DNA of 64,000 bases from Actinomadura madurae (GCF_900115095.1 NZ_FOVH01000027.1:41206-105205); one strand, 5' to 3'. Positions 41,318 through 51,372 are shown, numbered from the stretch's first letter. The notes: a model not told the origin generated them from the letters alone. Made by a program: numbers and translations.

Positions 41318-42352
41318 ATGGCGCCGCTGGACGGACTCCGCGTCCTCGACCTGACGATGTGGCGGCCCGGCCCGTACGCCACGCAGCTGCTCGCCCAGCT
41401 CGGCGCGGACGTGATCAAGGTCGAGCCGCCCGGCGGGGAGCCGATGCGGATGTTCCGCGACCACTTCGACGTCCTCAACCGGCACAAGCGCGGCATCGTG
41501 CTCGACCTGAAGTCGGAGGAGGGGCTCGCGAGGCTCAAGGAACTGGCCGGAGACGCCGAGGTCTTCGTGGAGGGGTTCCGTCCCGGCGTCGCCGAGCGGC
41601 TGGGCGTGGGCCACGAGACGCTCCGTGCCCTCAACCCGCGGCTCGTCTACTGCTCCATCTCCGGCTACGGCGCGGAGGGCCCCCTCGCGGACGTCCCCGG
41701 CCACGACATCAACTACCGCGCCTACGCCGCCGCGCTGCCCCCCGACGCCGTCTCCCCGGAGGCCGACGAGCTGCCCGTCGCCGACATGTCGGCCGCCACG
41801 ATGGCCGCGTTCGCGATCACCGCCGCCTGCCTCAAGGCCCGCGAGACGGGCACCGGCGACCGCGTCGACCTCGGCATGGCGGACGTCCTCGCGCACTGGG
41901 TCGGCACCGTCCCGCCCGCGACGCGCAGGTCGGGCGTCGGCCCCGTCCCCGGCTACGGCGTCTACCCGACCAAGGACGGCCACAGGATCACCCTCGGCGT
42001 CGTCTCCGAGGAGAGGCTGTGGGACGCCACCTGCCGGGCCCTCGGGATCGCCGAGCACGCCGGCGTCCCGTTCGCCGAGCGGCTCGGCCGGATCGGCGAG
42101 CTGGACGGGACGGTCGCCGCCGCGGTCGCGAGGCTCACCCGGGCGGAGGCGATCGAGCGCCTCACCGCGGCCGGCGCCCCCGTCGCGCCGGTGCTCTCGC
42201 ATGCCGAGATGACCGGACTCGACCACTTCCGGCAGCGGAGGATCCACGAGGAGGGGCCGGTGCGCACCAGCGTCCACCCGCCGCTCCCGAGGGGAGAGAT
42301 CCCCGAGCTGGACGAGCACCGCGGCCAGACCTGGCGGCATCTCACCAAGTGA
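41318..42352 (+). CDS. CaiB/BaiF family CoA transferase
   Basis: 344 aa. Type III CoA transferase: LRVLDLTMWRPGPYATQLLA, LGADVIKVEPPGGE, then DLKSEEGLARLKELAGDAEV and YCSISGYGAEGP; the catalytic Asp lies in DVPGHDINYRAY. It moves CoA between carboxylic acids. GAGAGGAG precedes ATG 41318. Divergence from the LLM-SCP2 oxidoreductase suggests joint use in breaking down a hydrophobic acid or steroid-like compound. Confidence 0.93.
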   Translation: MAPLDGLRVLDLTMWRPGPYATQLLAQLGADVIKVEPPGGEPMRMFRDHFDVLNRHKRGIVLDLKSEEGLARLKELAGDAEVFVEGFRPGVAERLGVGHETLRALNPRLVYCSISGYGAEGPLADVPGHDINYRAYAAALPPDAVSPEADELPVADMSAATMAAFAITAACLKARETGTGDRVDLGMADVLAHWVGTVPPATRRSGVGPVPGYGVYPTKDGHRITLGVVSEERLWDATCRALGIAEHAGVPFAERLGRIGELDGTVAAAVARLTRAEAIERLTAAGAPVAPVLSHAEMTGLDHFRQRRIHEEGPVRTSVHPPLPRGEIPELDEHRGQTWRHLTK

Positions 42353-42394
42353 TATTCGGGTGGGAATGTCCGATCCGTTTGGCATGCTTGTGTC

Positions 42395-45277
42395 GTGAAC
42401 GCCCATGCGATGAGTTCCGTCCTGGTCGGCAGGTCGGCCGAGCTGGCGCGACTGCGGGAGGCCCTCGCCGCCGCGCCCGGGGCCGTGCTCGTCGGCGGCG
42501 ACGCCGGGCTCGGCAAGACCCGCCTCATCACGGAGTTCGCCCGCGCCGCCGAGGCCAGGGCGCTCGTCGGCGGCTGCCTGGAGCTCGGCTCGGACGGCCT
42601 GCCGTTCGCCCCGTTCACCACCGTCCTGCGCGGGCTCGTCCGCGACATCGGCATCGACGGCGTCGCCGGCCTCGTCCCGCGCGGCGACACCGGCGGCCTC
42701 GCCCGGCTGCTGCCCGAGTTCGGCGAGCCGGAGACCGACGCCGCGTCCGGCGAGGAGCGCGCCCGGCTGTTCGAGGTCGTGCTGACCCTGCTGGAGCGGC
42801 TCGCCGAGCGCGGCCCGGTCGTGCTGGTCATCGAGGACGCCCACTGGGCCGACCGCTCCACCCGCGACCTGCTCGCCTTCCTGATCCGCAACCTCGGCAC
42901 CGTGCCGCTGCTGATCGTCATGACGTACCGGTCGGACGAGCTGCACCGCACCCACCCGCTCCGCCCGCTGCTCGCCGGCCTGGAGCGGCTCGACCGCGTC
43001 CGCCGGATCGAGATCGGACGGCTGGCCCGCGGCGACGTCGCCGCGCTCGTCACCGAGCTGCTCGGCCACGCCCCGCCGCCCGGCCTCGTCGAGCGGGTCG
43101 AGGCCCGCAGCGAGGGCAACCCCCTGTTCATCGAGGCGCTGCTCGACGACGACGGCACGCTGGCGTGCGAGCTGCCCGAGTCGCTGCGCGACCTGCTGCT
43201 CGCGGGCGTCCAGCGGCTGCCCGAGGAGACGCAGGACGTCCTGCGGGACGCCAGCGGCGGCAGCACCCGCATCGAGCACGCCCTGCTGGCGGCCGTGTCC
43301 GGGCTCGACGACGCCGCGCTCGCCCGCGTCCTGCGGCCCGCCGTCGCGGCGAACGTGCTGGTCGTGGACGGCGACGGCTACGCGTTCCGGCACGCCCTGA
43401 TCCGCGAGGCCGTCCACGACGACCTGCTGCCAGGCGAGTACACGCGGCTCCACACCCGCTACGCCGAGGCCCTGGAGAAGGACCCCGGGCTCGTCCCCGC
43501 CGGGCGCCTCTGGGTCGAGCTGAGCTACCACTGGACGCAGGCCCACGACAGCACGTGGGCGCTGGTCGCGTCCTGGCGCGCCGCCGGGGAGGCACGCAAG
43601 GCGCTCGCGTACGCCGAGCGGCTCGCCATGCTCGAACGCGTCCTGCAACTGTGGGACAAGGTGCCGGACGCGGCCGAGCGCATCGGCGCCGACCATGTCA
43701 GGGTCCTGGAGGACGCCGCGACCGCCGCGGACGGGGCCGGCGAGTACGACCGCGGCGTCAGGCTCGTCACCGCCGCGATCAACGAGGTCGAGGCCGCCGG
43801 CGGCGAACGCGACACGGCGCGCTGGGCGATGCTGCTGGAACTGCGCGGCCGCATGCTCTACCAGCTCGCGCGCCCCGGCTTCGTCGAGGATCTGCGCGCC
43901 GCGGTGGACGCGCTGCCCGCCGACCCGCCGACCATCATGCGCGCCCGCGCCCTGTCCACGCTCGGCAACTACGTGCGGATCATGACGGAGATCGAGGCGG
44001 CCCGCGCGGCGGCGCTGGAGTCGCTGTCCATCGCACGGGAGCTCGGCGACCCCGTCGCGGAGGCCGAGGCGCTGATCACGCTGTTCTGCGCGCACATCGA
44101 CTACGAGGGCGCGGACCGCCTGACCGAGATCGAGGAGGCCACCAGGCGCTGCGGCGACCACCGGGTGCTGCTCCGCTACCACGTGATCAGGTCGCACTTC
44201 CTGGAGGGCGCCGGACGCCACGAGGAGGCCGCCGCGGTCGCCGAGCGCGGCAAGGAGCTGGCGCGCGAGTACGGGGTGGCCCGCACCCAGGGCACGTTCC
44301 TGTCCATCAACCAGGCCGAGCCGCTGGTCTCGCTCGGCCGGTGGGACGAGGCGATGGCGGTGATGGGCCACGCGATGGAGCAGGACCCGGCGATCACGAC
44401 CCGGACCTCGCTGCTCGTCCTGTCCGGCTGGGTGGCGCTGTCGCGCGGCGATCTCGCGACGGCCAGGGCGCGGCTGGACCGGGCCCGCGAGATCATGAAG
44501 CTCAAGCTGAAGTGGCTGAAGACGCAGGACTACTTCAGCGCCCTCTGGCTGGAGGCGAGCATCGCGCTCGAAGGAGGCGACCCGGCCGCCGCGCTGGACG
44601 CGGCACGGCCCGTCCTCGACCACGGCGGCCTGCCGGACGACGCCCGGTACGCCTGGCCGGTCCTCGTCACCGCCGTGACGGCCTGCGACCAGGTGGGCGA
44701 GGAGGCCGCCGGCGACCTGCGGCGCATCCGGGAGCGCGTGGCCGGGCTGGAGACCAGCGGACCCCTGCAGCGGGCGTACCGGCTCACCTACGACGCCAAG
44801 CTGGCCAAGGCGAACGGCCTCCCCGACCGCGCGGCCTGGGAGAAGGCCGCCGCCGCGTGGGAGGGCCTCGGCAACCCGTACTACCACGCGCGGGCGCTGT
44901 GCCGTGCCGCGGAGTCGGCGCTCGCGGGCGGCGACCACGACGGCGCGGCGGCCATGCTGCGCACCGCCGTGGAGATCACGGACCGGCTGGGCGCCGTCCC
45001 GCTCGGCGAGGAGGCCGCCGGCCTGCTGCGCCGCACCCGGGCGCCGCGCACGGGGTCCGCGCCGCTCGGGCTGACGCCGCGCGAGTTCGAGGTGCTGCGG
45101 CTCGTCGCCGAGGGCCGCAGCAACCGCGACATCGCCGAGGCGCTGTTCATCTCGGTGAAGACGGCCAGCGTGCACGTGTCGAACATCCTCGGCAAGCTGG
45201 AGGTGACGAGCCGCGGCGAGGCCGCCGCCACCGCCCACCGGCTCGGCCTGTTCGCCGCGGCGAAGGCGCGCGCCTGA
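42395..45277 (+). CDS. large LuxR family ATP-binding regulator (LAL type)
   Basis: 960 aa. N-terminal AAA/STAND ATPase: LVGRSAELARLREAL, Walker A GGDAGLGKTRL, Walker B VLVIEDAHWADRS. A long TPR-like helical middle spans about residues 330-880. The C-terminal LuxR HTH has LGLTPREFEVLRLVAEG, IAEALFISVKTASVHVSNIL. Typical of LAL activators. GTG 42395 has no Shine-Dalgarno; CATGCT at 42383-42388 would give a leaderless mRNA. It follows the CoA transferase by 42 bp and may activate it. The inducer is unknown. Confidence 0.93.
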   Translation: MNAHAMSSVLVGRSAELARLREALAAAPGAVLVGGDAGLGKTRLITEFARAAEARALVGGCLELGSDGLPFAPFTTVLRGLVRDIGIDGVAGLVPRGDTGGLARLLPEFGEPETDAASGEERARLFEVVLTLLERLAERGPVVLVIEDAHWADRSTRDLLAFLIRNLGTVPLLIVMTYRSDELHRTHPLRPLLAGLERLDRVRRIEIGRLARGDVAALVTELLGHAPPPGLVERVEARSEGNPLFIEALLDDDGTLACELPESLRDLLLAGVQRLPEETQDVLRDASGGSTRIEHALLAAVSGLDDAALARVLRPAVAANVLVVDGDGYAFRHALIREAVHDDLLPGEYTRLHTRYAEALEKDPGLVPAGRLWVELSYHWTQAHDSTWALVASWRAAGEARKALAYAERLAMLERVLQLWDKVPDAAERIGADHVRVLEDAATAADGAGEYDRGVRLVTAAINEVEAAGGERDTARWAMLLELRGRMLYQLARPGFVEDLRAAVDALPADPPTIMRARALSTLGNYVRIMTEIEAARAAALESLSIARELGDPVAEAEALITLFCAHIDYEGADRLTEIEEATRRCGDHRVLLRYHVIRSHFLEGAGRHEEAAAVAERGKELAREYGVARTQGTFLSINQAEPLVSLGRWDEAMAVMGHAMEQDPAITTRTSLLVLSGWVALSRGDLATARARLDRAREIMKLKLKWLKTQDYFSALWLEASIALEGGDPAAALDAARPVLDHGGLPDDARYAWPVLVTAVTACDQVGEEAAGDLRRIRERVAGLETSGPLQRAYRLTYDAKLAKANGLPDRAAWEKAAAAWEGLGNPYYHARALCRAAESALAGGDHDGAAAMLRTAVEITDRLGAVPLGEEAAGLLRRTRAPRTGSAPLGLTPREFEVLRLVAEGRSNRDIAEALFISVKTASVHVSNILGKLEVTSRGEAAATAHRLGLFAAAKARA

Positions 45278-45319
45278 CCGCGTGGCGAGGATCTCCCCTC
45301 CCGGACCCCCGCCACGCGG
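45278..45319 (+). terminator. hairpin after LuxR-type regulator
   Basis: CCGCGTGGCG (45278-45287) pairs perfectly with CGCCACGCGG (45310-45319) around a 22-base loop, starting directly after the TGA. There is no T-tract. Confidence 0.6.
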
Positions 45320-45485
45320 ATCGTCAGGCCACACGGGAACTTCGTGGCTGGCCTTCACGGCCACGGCCCGCGGAAGCAGGCGGTGCTTCCCCGCCCGGAG
45401 AGGCGGCCCGGGACCCGTCCGGCCGTTTCCAGTCTCCCGGTCGCGGGGCCCGGACGCCGCACGAGACATACCGTTACGGGCGACA

Positions 45486-45528
45486 GAAAAAAGCGACGGG
45501 GACGGGCCGTGTTTCGTGACCCGTCCCC
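45486..45528 (-). terminator. Rho-independent terminator of the methyltransferase gene
   Basis: GGGGACGGG (45498-45506) with CCCGTCCCC (45520-45528), 13-base loop. On the minus strand it is followed after five bases by TTTTTT (45492-45487). It lies 31 bp past the stop at 45559. The remaining 45320-45485 holds nothing I recognise. Confidence 0.8.
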
Positions 45529-45558
45529 ATCGGGGAGCCTTCCCGGCTTCGTACGGCG

Positions 45559-46383
45559 TCAGCGGGGGACGCGCGCCACGCAGATGACCGTCTGCCCGAA
45601 CGGCGGCTTCACGACCCGCTCGATGGTGCGGGTGAGCGGCACGACCGTCCGGTCGTAGATCTTGACGAGCTTGGGGTCGGGGTAGCCGGCGCCGCCGCGG
45701 CGGACCGCGAACCACCAGGCGATCCCGCCCAGGAAGTTGATCGGCTTGAGCACCTCGGGCACGAGCCCGGCCTCGCGGACGGACTTCTCCAGCGTCGCCG
45801 GCGTGTACCGGGTGACGTGCCCGACCTTGCGGTCGAAGTCGCCGTAGAGCTGCATGTAGCCGGGCACCCAGATGACGATGCGGCCGCCGGGCTCGGTGAC
45901 GGCGGCGAGGTCGCGCAGCGCCTGGACGTCGTCCTTGATGTGCTCCAGGACGTTCATCATCACGACGGTGTCGACCTTCTGCCGGATCTTGATGTCGGCC
46001 GGCAGCGCCAGGTCGATGACCTCGACGTCGTCGTTGCCCTCGTAGCGGTCGCGCAGCTCACCGACGCAGTACGGGTCGTTGTCGCTGACGACGAGGTAGT
46101 CGAGGCGGCCGGCGAACTGCTCGGAGAAGTGCCCGAGACCCGAGCCCACCTCCAGCATGGACCGGCCGACGTGCGGCGCGACCGTCTCGTACTCGTACTT
46201 GCGGTAGTTGCGGGCCTCGTCCCCGCCCAGATGGTTCTCCAGCGCGCCCTCCCCGGCGGCGGGCTGGACGACGTCCCCGTCCGCGGCGGGCCCGGTGGCG
46301 GCCGGGCCGGCCTTCTTCGGTCCGCTGCCGATGAGGTTGAGGAGGGAGCCTGCGATGGACTTCTTCTGACCAGGTGACTGCAT
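45559..46383 (-). CDS. class I SAM-dependent methyltransferase
   Basis: 274 aa from ATG 46383. Residues 1-60 are a low-complexity Pro/Ala/Gly segment. The methyltransferase core follows: SMLEVGSGLGHFSEQFAGRL (motif I), LVVSDNDPYCVGELR, VVMMNVLEHIKDDVQALRDL and PGGRIVIWVPGYMQLYGDFD. A C-terminal hydrophobic stretch (FLGGIAWWFAVRR) may touch the membrane. It resembles methyltransferases acting on glycolipids or polysaccharides. It is monocistronic, with a T-tract terminator; TAGACT on the minus strand at 46493-46488 is a possible -10. Confidence 0.85.
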   Translation of the reverse strand: MQSPGQKKSIAGSLLNLIGSGPKKAGPAATGPAADGDVVQPAAGEGALENHLGGDEARNYRKYEYETVAPHVGRSMLEVGSGLGHFSEQFAGRLDYLVVSDNDPYCVGELRDRYEGNDDVEVIDLALPADIKIRQKVDTVVMMNVLEHIKDDVQALRDLAAVTEPGGRIVIWVPGYMQLYGDFDRKVGHVTRYTPATLEKSVREAGLVPEVLKPINFLGGIAWWFAVRRGGAGYPDPKLVKIYDRTVVPLTRTIERVVKPPFGQTVICVARVPR

Positions 46384-46580
46384 TACATCCCGCTCGCTGG
46401 GTGCGTTGGCGTTCGGCTGGAGTTCTCGTTCGCCGGACCGGAACACCGTCCGCAGGACGGTTCGATCTCTGGCGCGAAGGTCGGGTCAGTCTACCCATGC
46501 GTACGCGCCGGACGCCCCGCGGTGACGGGCGGCGGGGATCCGCCGGGCGTGTCGCCCCTGCCCCGCCGCCGCGGGCCGGC

Positions 46581-48542
46581 TCAGCCGATGGTCCGGTGGA
46601 CGTCGTCCTTCCCGCTCGGCCCGGGGTCGGACGGCGCGATCCACGGCCCCGGGATGGACGGGTCGAGGACGCCCTCCTCCACCCAGGCGAAGTCCCCGGC
46701 GAGGGCGGCCCGCGCCAGCTTCACGTCCATGGCGTCGGTGTTGCGCCACAGCCCGTCGAACAGCTCCTCGGCGCGGACGCGCGCCTGCCGGCAGAACGCG
46801 TCGGCGAGCAGCAGCGCCGAGGCGCCGGGCGCGGTGGCGGGGCCGGACCCGTCCGGGCCCGCGGCGCCGAGCGGGCCGTCGGCGGACGCGTCGGCGTGGG
46901 CGCGGACGCACACCGCGCTCATCGCGAACAGCTCGGCGCCGATGTCGACCATCCGGCCGAGGAACCCCTGCCGGTACTCCAGGCCGCCCTGCCAGCGCCC
47001 GGCCGCGTAGAAGATCGACCGGGCCAGCTTGCGGGACGCCCGCTCGACGTACCGCAGGTGCCTCGCGAGCGGCCCGAACTCGGCGTAGGAGCTCGGGCGC
47101 TGCCCGGCGCCGGTGACGAGCGTCGGGAGCCAGCGCGCGTAGAACCCGCCGGCCTTCGCCGCCGCCCGCGCCTTCTGGCCGGGGGAGGCCTCCGGGTCGA
47201 TGATGTCCCCGGCCACCGACAGGTGCGCGTCGACCGCCTCGCGGGCGATCAGCAGGTGCATGATCTCGCTGGAGCCCTCGAAGATCCGGTTGATGCGCAG
47301 GTCGCGCAGCACCTGCTCGGCCGGGACGCCGCGCTCGCCGCGCGCCGCGAGCGACTCGGCAGTCTCGTAGCCGCGCCCGCCGCGCAGCTGGACCAGCTCG
47401 TCCGCGGCCCGGCACGCCATCTCCGACGACCACAGCTTCGCGAGCGCCGCCTCGATCCGGATGTCGCCCCGCTCGTCGTCCGCGAGCTGGCCGGACAGGT
47501 CGAGCATCGCCTCCATCGCGTACGCGGTCGCCGTGATGAACGCGACCTTGCGGGCCACCGCCTCGTGCTCGCCGACCGGACGGCCCCACTGCACCCGCTC
47601 CCGCGACCACTCCCGCGCGATCCGGGCGGCCCACTTGCCGCTCGCCGCGCAGATCGCGGGCAGGGACAGCCGCCCGGTGTTCAGCGTGGTGAGCGCGATC
47701 TTCAGGCCCGCGCCCTCCTTGCCGATCAGGTTCGCCTTCGGGACGCGGACGTCGTGGAACCGCGTCACGCCGTTCTCGATGCCGCGCAGCCCCATGAAGG
47801 CGTTGCGGTTCTCGACGGTGATGCCGGGCGTGGCCATGTCCACGACGAACGCGGAGATGCCGCCGCGGTGGCCGTCCGACTTCGGGACGCGCGCCATCAC
47901 GACGACGAGATCGGCGATGACGCCGTTGGTCGTCCACAGCTTGACGCCGTTCAGGACGTAGTCGTCGCCGTCCGGGACGGCGGTGGCGCGCAGCCGGGCC
48001 GGGTCGGAGCCGACGTCGGGCTCGGTCAGCAGGAACGCGCTGACCTCCCGGGCGCAGCGCGGCAGCCACGCGTCCTGCTGCTCCCGCGTCCCGAACAGCT
48101 TGACCGGCTGCGGGACTCCGATGGACTGGTGGGCCGACAGCAGTGCGGCGAGCGCCGGGCTGACCGAGCCGACGACCATCAGCGCGCGGCCGTAGTAGAA
48201 CTGGCTCAGCCCGAGCCCGCCGTACTTCTCCGGGATCTTCATGCCGAGCGCGCCGAGGTCGCGCAGGCCCCGGACGACGTCGTCGGGGATGCGCGACTCC
48301 CGCTCGATCACGGCGGGGTCGATCCGGGTGGCGCAGAATTCGGTGAGCTCGGCGAGGAACTCCTCGCCCCTGCGCCGCGCCTCCCCGTCCGGGCGGGGAT
48401 GCGGATGGATCAGATCGAGGCGCAGGTCGCCGAGGAACAACTGCTTGCCGAAGCTCGGCAGGCGCCATTCGGTCTCCCGGGCCTCTTCGGCGACCTTCCT
48501 TGCCGTCCGTTCGTCCACGTGGTCATGCGTCCGCTGGCTCAT
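46581..48542 (-). CDS. acyl-CoA dehydrogenase family protein (FadE-type, long)
   Basis: 653 aa from ATG 48542; an upstream in-frame extension to 48803 overlaps the divergent gene. The FAD-dependent core has AFLLTEPDVGSDP, LNGVKLWTTNGVIADLVV, LPAICAASGKWAARIAREW and INRIFEGSSEIMHLLIAREA, where the catalytic base region falls. About 150 C-terminal residues beyond the core mark the long actinobacterial FadE subgroup. It is divergent from an IclR regulator 125 bp away. Probable substrate: a long-chain or branched acyl-CoA. Confidence 0.92.
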   Translation of the reverse strand: MSQRTHDHVDERTARKVAEEARETEWRLPSFGKQLFLGDLRLDLIHPHPRPDGEARRRGEEFLAELTEFCATRIDPAVIERESRIPDDVVRGLRDLGALGMKIPEKYGGLGLSQFYYGRALMVVGSVSPALAALLSAHQSIGVPQPVKLFGTREQQDAWLPRCAREVSAFLLTEPDVGSDPARLRATAVPDGDDYVLNGVKLWTTNGVIADLVVVMARVPKSDGHRGGISAFVVDMATPGITVENRNAFMGLRGIENGVTRFHDVRVPKANLIGKEGAGLKIALTTLNTGRLSLPAICAASGKWAARIAREWSRERVQWGRPVGEHEAVARKVAFITATAYAMEAMLDLSGQLADDERGDIRIEAALAKLWSSEMACRAADELVQLRGGRGYETAESLAARGERGVPAEQVLRDLRINRIFEGSSEIMHLLIAREAVDAHLSVAGDIIDPEASPGQKARAAAKAGGFYARWLPTLVTGAGQRPSSYAEFGPLARHLRYVERASRKLARSIFYAAGRWQGGLEYRQGFLGRMVDIGAELFAMSAVCVRAHADASADGPLGAAGPDGSGPATAPGASALLLADAFCRQARVRAEELFDGLWRNTDAMDVKLARAALAGDFAWVEEGVLDPSIPGPWIAPSDPGPSGKDDVHRTIG

Positions 48543-48666
48543 GGACCGGACATTCCCGTGGCCGGATCGGGAAACCCCCTCCGGCGGAGCGGCCGGGATG
48601 CTGCAATGGAGGGAACCGTCGCCGACGGCCTTGACGGAACCGGGCCAGAGGGGGTCGCCGAGCGTG

Positions 48667-49425
48667 ATGGGTGAGGCACGCAAACCCACTCTCATCGCCT
48701 CGGTGCAGCGCGCCCTGCGCCTGATGGAGACGGTGGCGTCGCATCCGAACGGCGCCCCCGCCAAACAGCTCGCCCGCGAGGCGAAGCTGCCCCTCGCGAC
48801 CACCTATCACCTGCTGCGCACCCTCGCCCACGAGGGATACGCGACCCGCCTGCCGGACGGCTTCTGGGTGCTCGGCGAGCGGGTCGAGACGCTGCACGGG
48901 CAGAGCCGCACGCAGCAGCTCCTCGCCCGCGTCCGCCCGACCCTCGTCGCGCTGCGGGACGAGCTGAACGTCGCGGCCTACTTCGGCATGCAGGTGGACG
49001 ACGAGATCCGCCTCATCGACATCGCCGACGGCCCGCGCGCCCCCCGCGTCGACCTGTGGATCGGCTTCGAGGACGCCGCGCACGCCACCGCGATGGGCAA
49101 GTGCGTGCTCAGCCAGCTCGACGACGACCGGCGCCGCGACTACCTGTCCCGGCACCCGCTCCACGACCTGACCCCGCACACCATCACCGAGCCCGCGCGG
49201 CTGCTGCGCTCCCTGGAGCCGGAGGCCGGCCTGCTCTTCGACCGCGAGGAGTACGCGCTCGGCACGGGCTGCGCCGCGGTGCCGGTGACGGACGCCACCG
49301 GCACCGTCCGCGGCGCGCTCGCCATCTCGTGCCGTCCCGGACGGCTGTCGAGGATCGAGCGGTCGGCCGACCGCCTGCGCGCGACCGCCGACCGCATCCA
49401 GCGATCCCTGACCCTGACGCCCTGA
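48667..49425 (+). CDS. IclR family transcriptional regulator
   Basis: 252 aa from ATG 48667; GTG 48664 is also possible. N-terminal winged helix: IASVQRALRLMETVASHPNG, AKQLAREAKLPLATTYHLLRTL. The C-terminal IclR effector domain has AHATAMGKCVLSQL, DREEYALGTGCAAVPVTD and GALAISCRPGRL. Its divergent position suggests it controls the acyl-CoA dehydrogenase gene. Typical ligands are aromatic or organic acids. Confidence 0.93.
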   Translation: MGEARKPTLIASVQRALRLMETVASHPNGAPAKQLAREAKLPLATTYHLLRTLAHEGYATRLPDGFWVLGERVETLHGQSRTQQLLARVRPTLVALRDELNVAAYFGMQVDDEIRLIDIADGPRAPRVDLWIGFEDAAHATAMGKCVLSQLDDDRRRDYLSRHPLHDLTPHTITEPARLLRSLEPEAGLLFDREEYALGTGCAAVPVTDATGTVRGALAISCRPGRLSRIERSADRLRATADRIQRSLTLTP

Positions 49426-49447
49426 CCGCTTCTGGAAGAGGCGGCCT

Positions 49448-50500
49448 CTAGAAGAGGCGGCGTCGCGTCCAGTAGAAGCAGAGACCCGTCAGGCCCGCGG
49501 TGAGGACGGCGAACAGGCCGGTCTCGGCCCACTGCAGCGGCCAGAAGCGCCCGGCGGAGTGGTAGACGACCTTCTGCTGGTAGCCGAGCCGGGCGATCTC
49601 GGCGAAGCACTGCTCGGGCGGCCCGTCCGGGACCGGGGGCTCCGCTCCCGGCGCCGGCGCGGGCGGGATCTTCGGGGCGCACGCGCTCGCGAGCAGGGAG
49701 CCGGGCGGGTCGGCGGGGCGCCCGGACGCGTCGACCGTGTGGTTCGACAGCGTCCACGTTCCCGGTCCCACCCCGGCCCGGAGCGTCATCTCCTTGGCGC
49801 CCTGGTCCAGCGTCATCTGCGACATGTTGTTCGCGGTGATCGCCACGGTCGCGGTCTCGGGCGGGATGATGTGGGGGCGGATCCACAGCGGCATCGCGAC
49901 CTGGACGCCGGCGAAGACGGCGAGCGTGATCGCCATGGCCGGCAGGGTGCGGCGGGTGAGGACGCCGACCGTCACACCGAGCGCGAAGGCGAAGGCGGCG
50001 TGCCCGATCGGGACGATGCCGTGCACGCTGAAGTTCAGCGGCTCGACCCGCGCGAACCGGTCGGCCACGGCCTTGTCCAGCGGCTCGGACCACCAGTTCG
50101 CGGCGCGCGCGGTGAGCCCGGCGGCGACCATGGCGGCCAGGCCGACGACGCCGAGCTTCACGGCCAGCCAGCGGGACCGCGTCACGCTCTGGTTCCAGAC
50201 GAGCCGGTGCGTGCCGCTCTCCAGCTCCCGGGTGATCAGCGGCGCGCCCCAGAAGAGCCCGATGAGGGCGGGCACGATCATCACGATCGCGATCATGGCG
50301 CCGTAGTACACCTCGTGGTCGGTGAAGAACCGCCTGCTGAAGTGCGCGCACGCGTCCTCGGTGCCGCAGGACGCGAGGCCCTTGCCGTAGTCGTCCGCGA
50401 GGCCGGGCCCGGTGAGGGCGAGGGCCACGCCGAGGACGGCGAGCGCGCCGAACAGGGCGGCGCCCTGGACGCGGAACTGCCTTAACGTCAGCCAGATCAT
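49448..50500 (-). CDS. ABC transporter permease
   Basis: 350 aa. It opens MIWLTLRQFRVQGAALFGAL, a form common in actinobacterial ABC-2 permeases. About six helices, with a large extracytoplasmic loop between TM5 and TM6 (residues about 205-315) rich in Pro and with two Cys. ATG 50500 overlaps the ATPase stop (ATGA). Third gene of the GntR operon; probably extrudes a membrane-active compound. Confidence 0.9.
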   Translation of the reverse strand: MIWLTLRQFRVQGAALFGALAVLGVALALTGPGLADDYGKGLASCGTEDACAHFSRRFFTDHEVYYGAMIAIVMIVPALIGLFWGAPLITRELESGTHRLVWNQSVTRSRWLAVKLGVVGLAAMVAAGLTARAANWWSEPLDKAVADRFARVEPLNFSVHGIVPIGHAAFAFALGVTVGVLTRRTLPAMAITLAVFAGVQVAMPLWIRPHIIPPETATVAITANNMSQMTLDQGAKEMTLRAGVGPGTWTLSNHTVDASGRPADPPGSLLASACAPKIPPAPAPGAEPPVPDGPPEQCFAEIARLGYQQKVVYHSAGRFWPLQWAETGLFAVLTAGLTGLCFYWTRRRLF

Positions 50501-51372
50501 TTGACGGCCTCCAGAGCGGGACGGGACTGGCCCGGGGTCATGTAGGCGAGGACGAGGTCTTCGAGCCCGATCTGCCCGACCGTCCATGCCGGGTCGTGGA
50601 TCGGACCGTCCGACCGGACGACGAAGGTGCTCTGCCGGTCGGTGTGGCTCTCGGACACCACGTGCTGATCGGACGGCGGCGCGTCCCGGCGCGGGCCGGT
50701 GAGCCGGTGGTGGGCGGCGCGGAGATCGTCGACGTCCCCGGCGACCCGGACGCGCGAGTCCACGATGACGATCAGGTAGTCGCACGTGCGTTCCAGGTCC
50801 GACACCAGGTGGGACGACAGGACGACGCTCAGCGAATGCTCGGCGGTGGCCTCCATGAGGCCCTGGAGGAACTCGCGCCGGGCCAGCGGGTCGAGCGCGG
50901 CGACGGGCTCGTCCAGGACCAGCAGTTCGGGCCGCTTGGCGATGCCCAGCGTCAGGGCGAGCTGGGCGCGCTGCCCGCCGGACAGCTTCCCGGCCTTGTG
51001 CCGCAGGTCGAACCCGAGCCGCCCGATCCGCTCGCGGGCGACGGCGTCGTCCCAGCGGGGGTTGAGCCGCGCCCCCAGGGTGAGGTGGTCGCCGACGCTG
51101 AGCCCGGAGTACGTCGGCGTGTCCTGCGCGACGTACCCGACCTTGGCCAGCTGGTCCGGCCCGCTCGCCGGCCGCCCGCCGAGCACCTCGATGCTCCCGG
51201 CGGTCGGCGCCATCTGCCCCACCGCCAGGTTGAGCAGCGTGGTCTTCCCGGCCCCGTTCGGCCCGACGAGCCCCACGACCCGCCCGGCGGGGATCTCCAG
51301 TGTGCAGTCGGCCAGCGCCCAGCGCTGCCCGTATCTCTTGCCCAGCCCCTGGGCTTTCAGGACGGCGGTCAC
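50497..51372 (-). CDS. ABC transporter ATP-binding protein
   Basis: 291 aa. Walker A GPNGAGKT, signature KLSGGQRAQLALTL, Walker B ELLVLDEPVAALDP, His loop SSHLVSDLE. The last 80 residues form an extra domain typical of YtrB/BcrA relatives. GTG 51372 overlaps the GntR stop (GTGA). It works with the permease downstream. Confidence 0.94.
   Translation of the reverse strand: MTAVLKAQGLGKRYGQRWALADCTLEIPAGRVVGLVGPNGAGKTTLLNLAVGQMAPTAGSIEVLGGRPASGPDQLAKVGYVAQDTPTYSGLSVGDHLTLGARLNPRWDDAVARERIGRLGFDLRHKAGKLSGGQRAQLALTLGIAKRPELLVLDEPVAALDPLARREFLQGLMEATAEHSLSVVLSSHLVSDLERTCDYLIVIVDSRVRVAGDVDDLRAAHHRLTGPRRDAPPSDQHVVSESHTDRQSTFVVRSDGPIHDPAWTVGQIGLEDLVLAYMTPGQSRPALEAVK

Noticed and set aside
41263..45519. 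1418-codon plus-strand ORF in another frame over the same region
   Set aside because: Arg/Pro-rich with no recognisable fold; out of frame with the two real genes.
41231..45715. Very long minus-strand ORF (1494 codons) opposite the CoA transferase and LuxR-type genes
   Set aside because: It is an antisense shadow of high-GC coding DNA. Its translation is low-complexity Arg/Ala/Gly/Val without any domain, while both plus-strand genes have complete motifs.
49426..49470. GC-rich repeats between IclR and the ABC permease as a terminator
   Set aside because: Only short imperfect pairing with direct repeats (GAAGAGGCGGC twice). Too weak to call.
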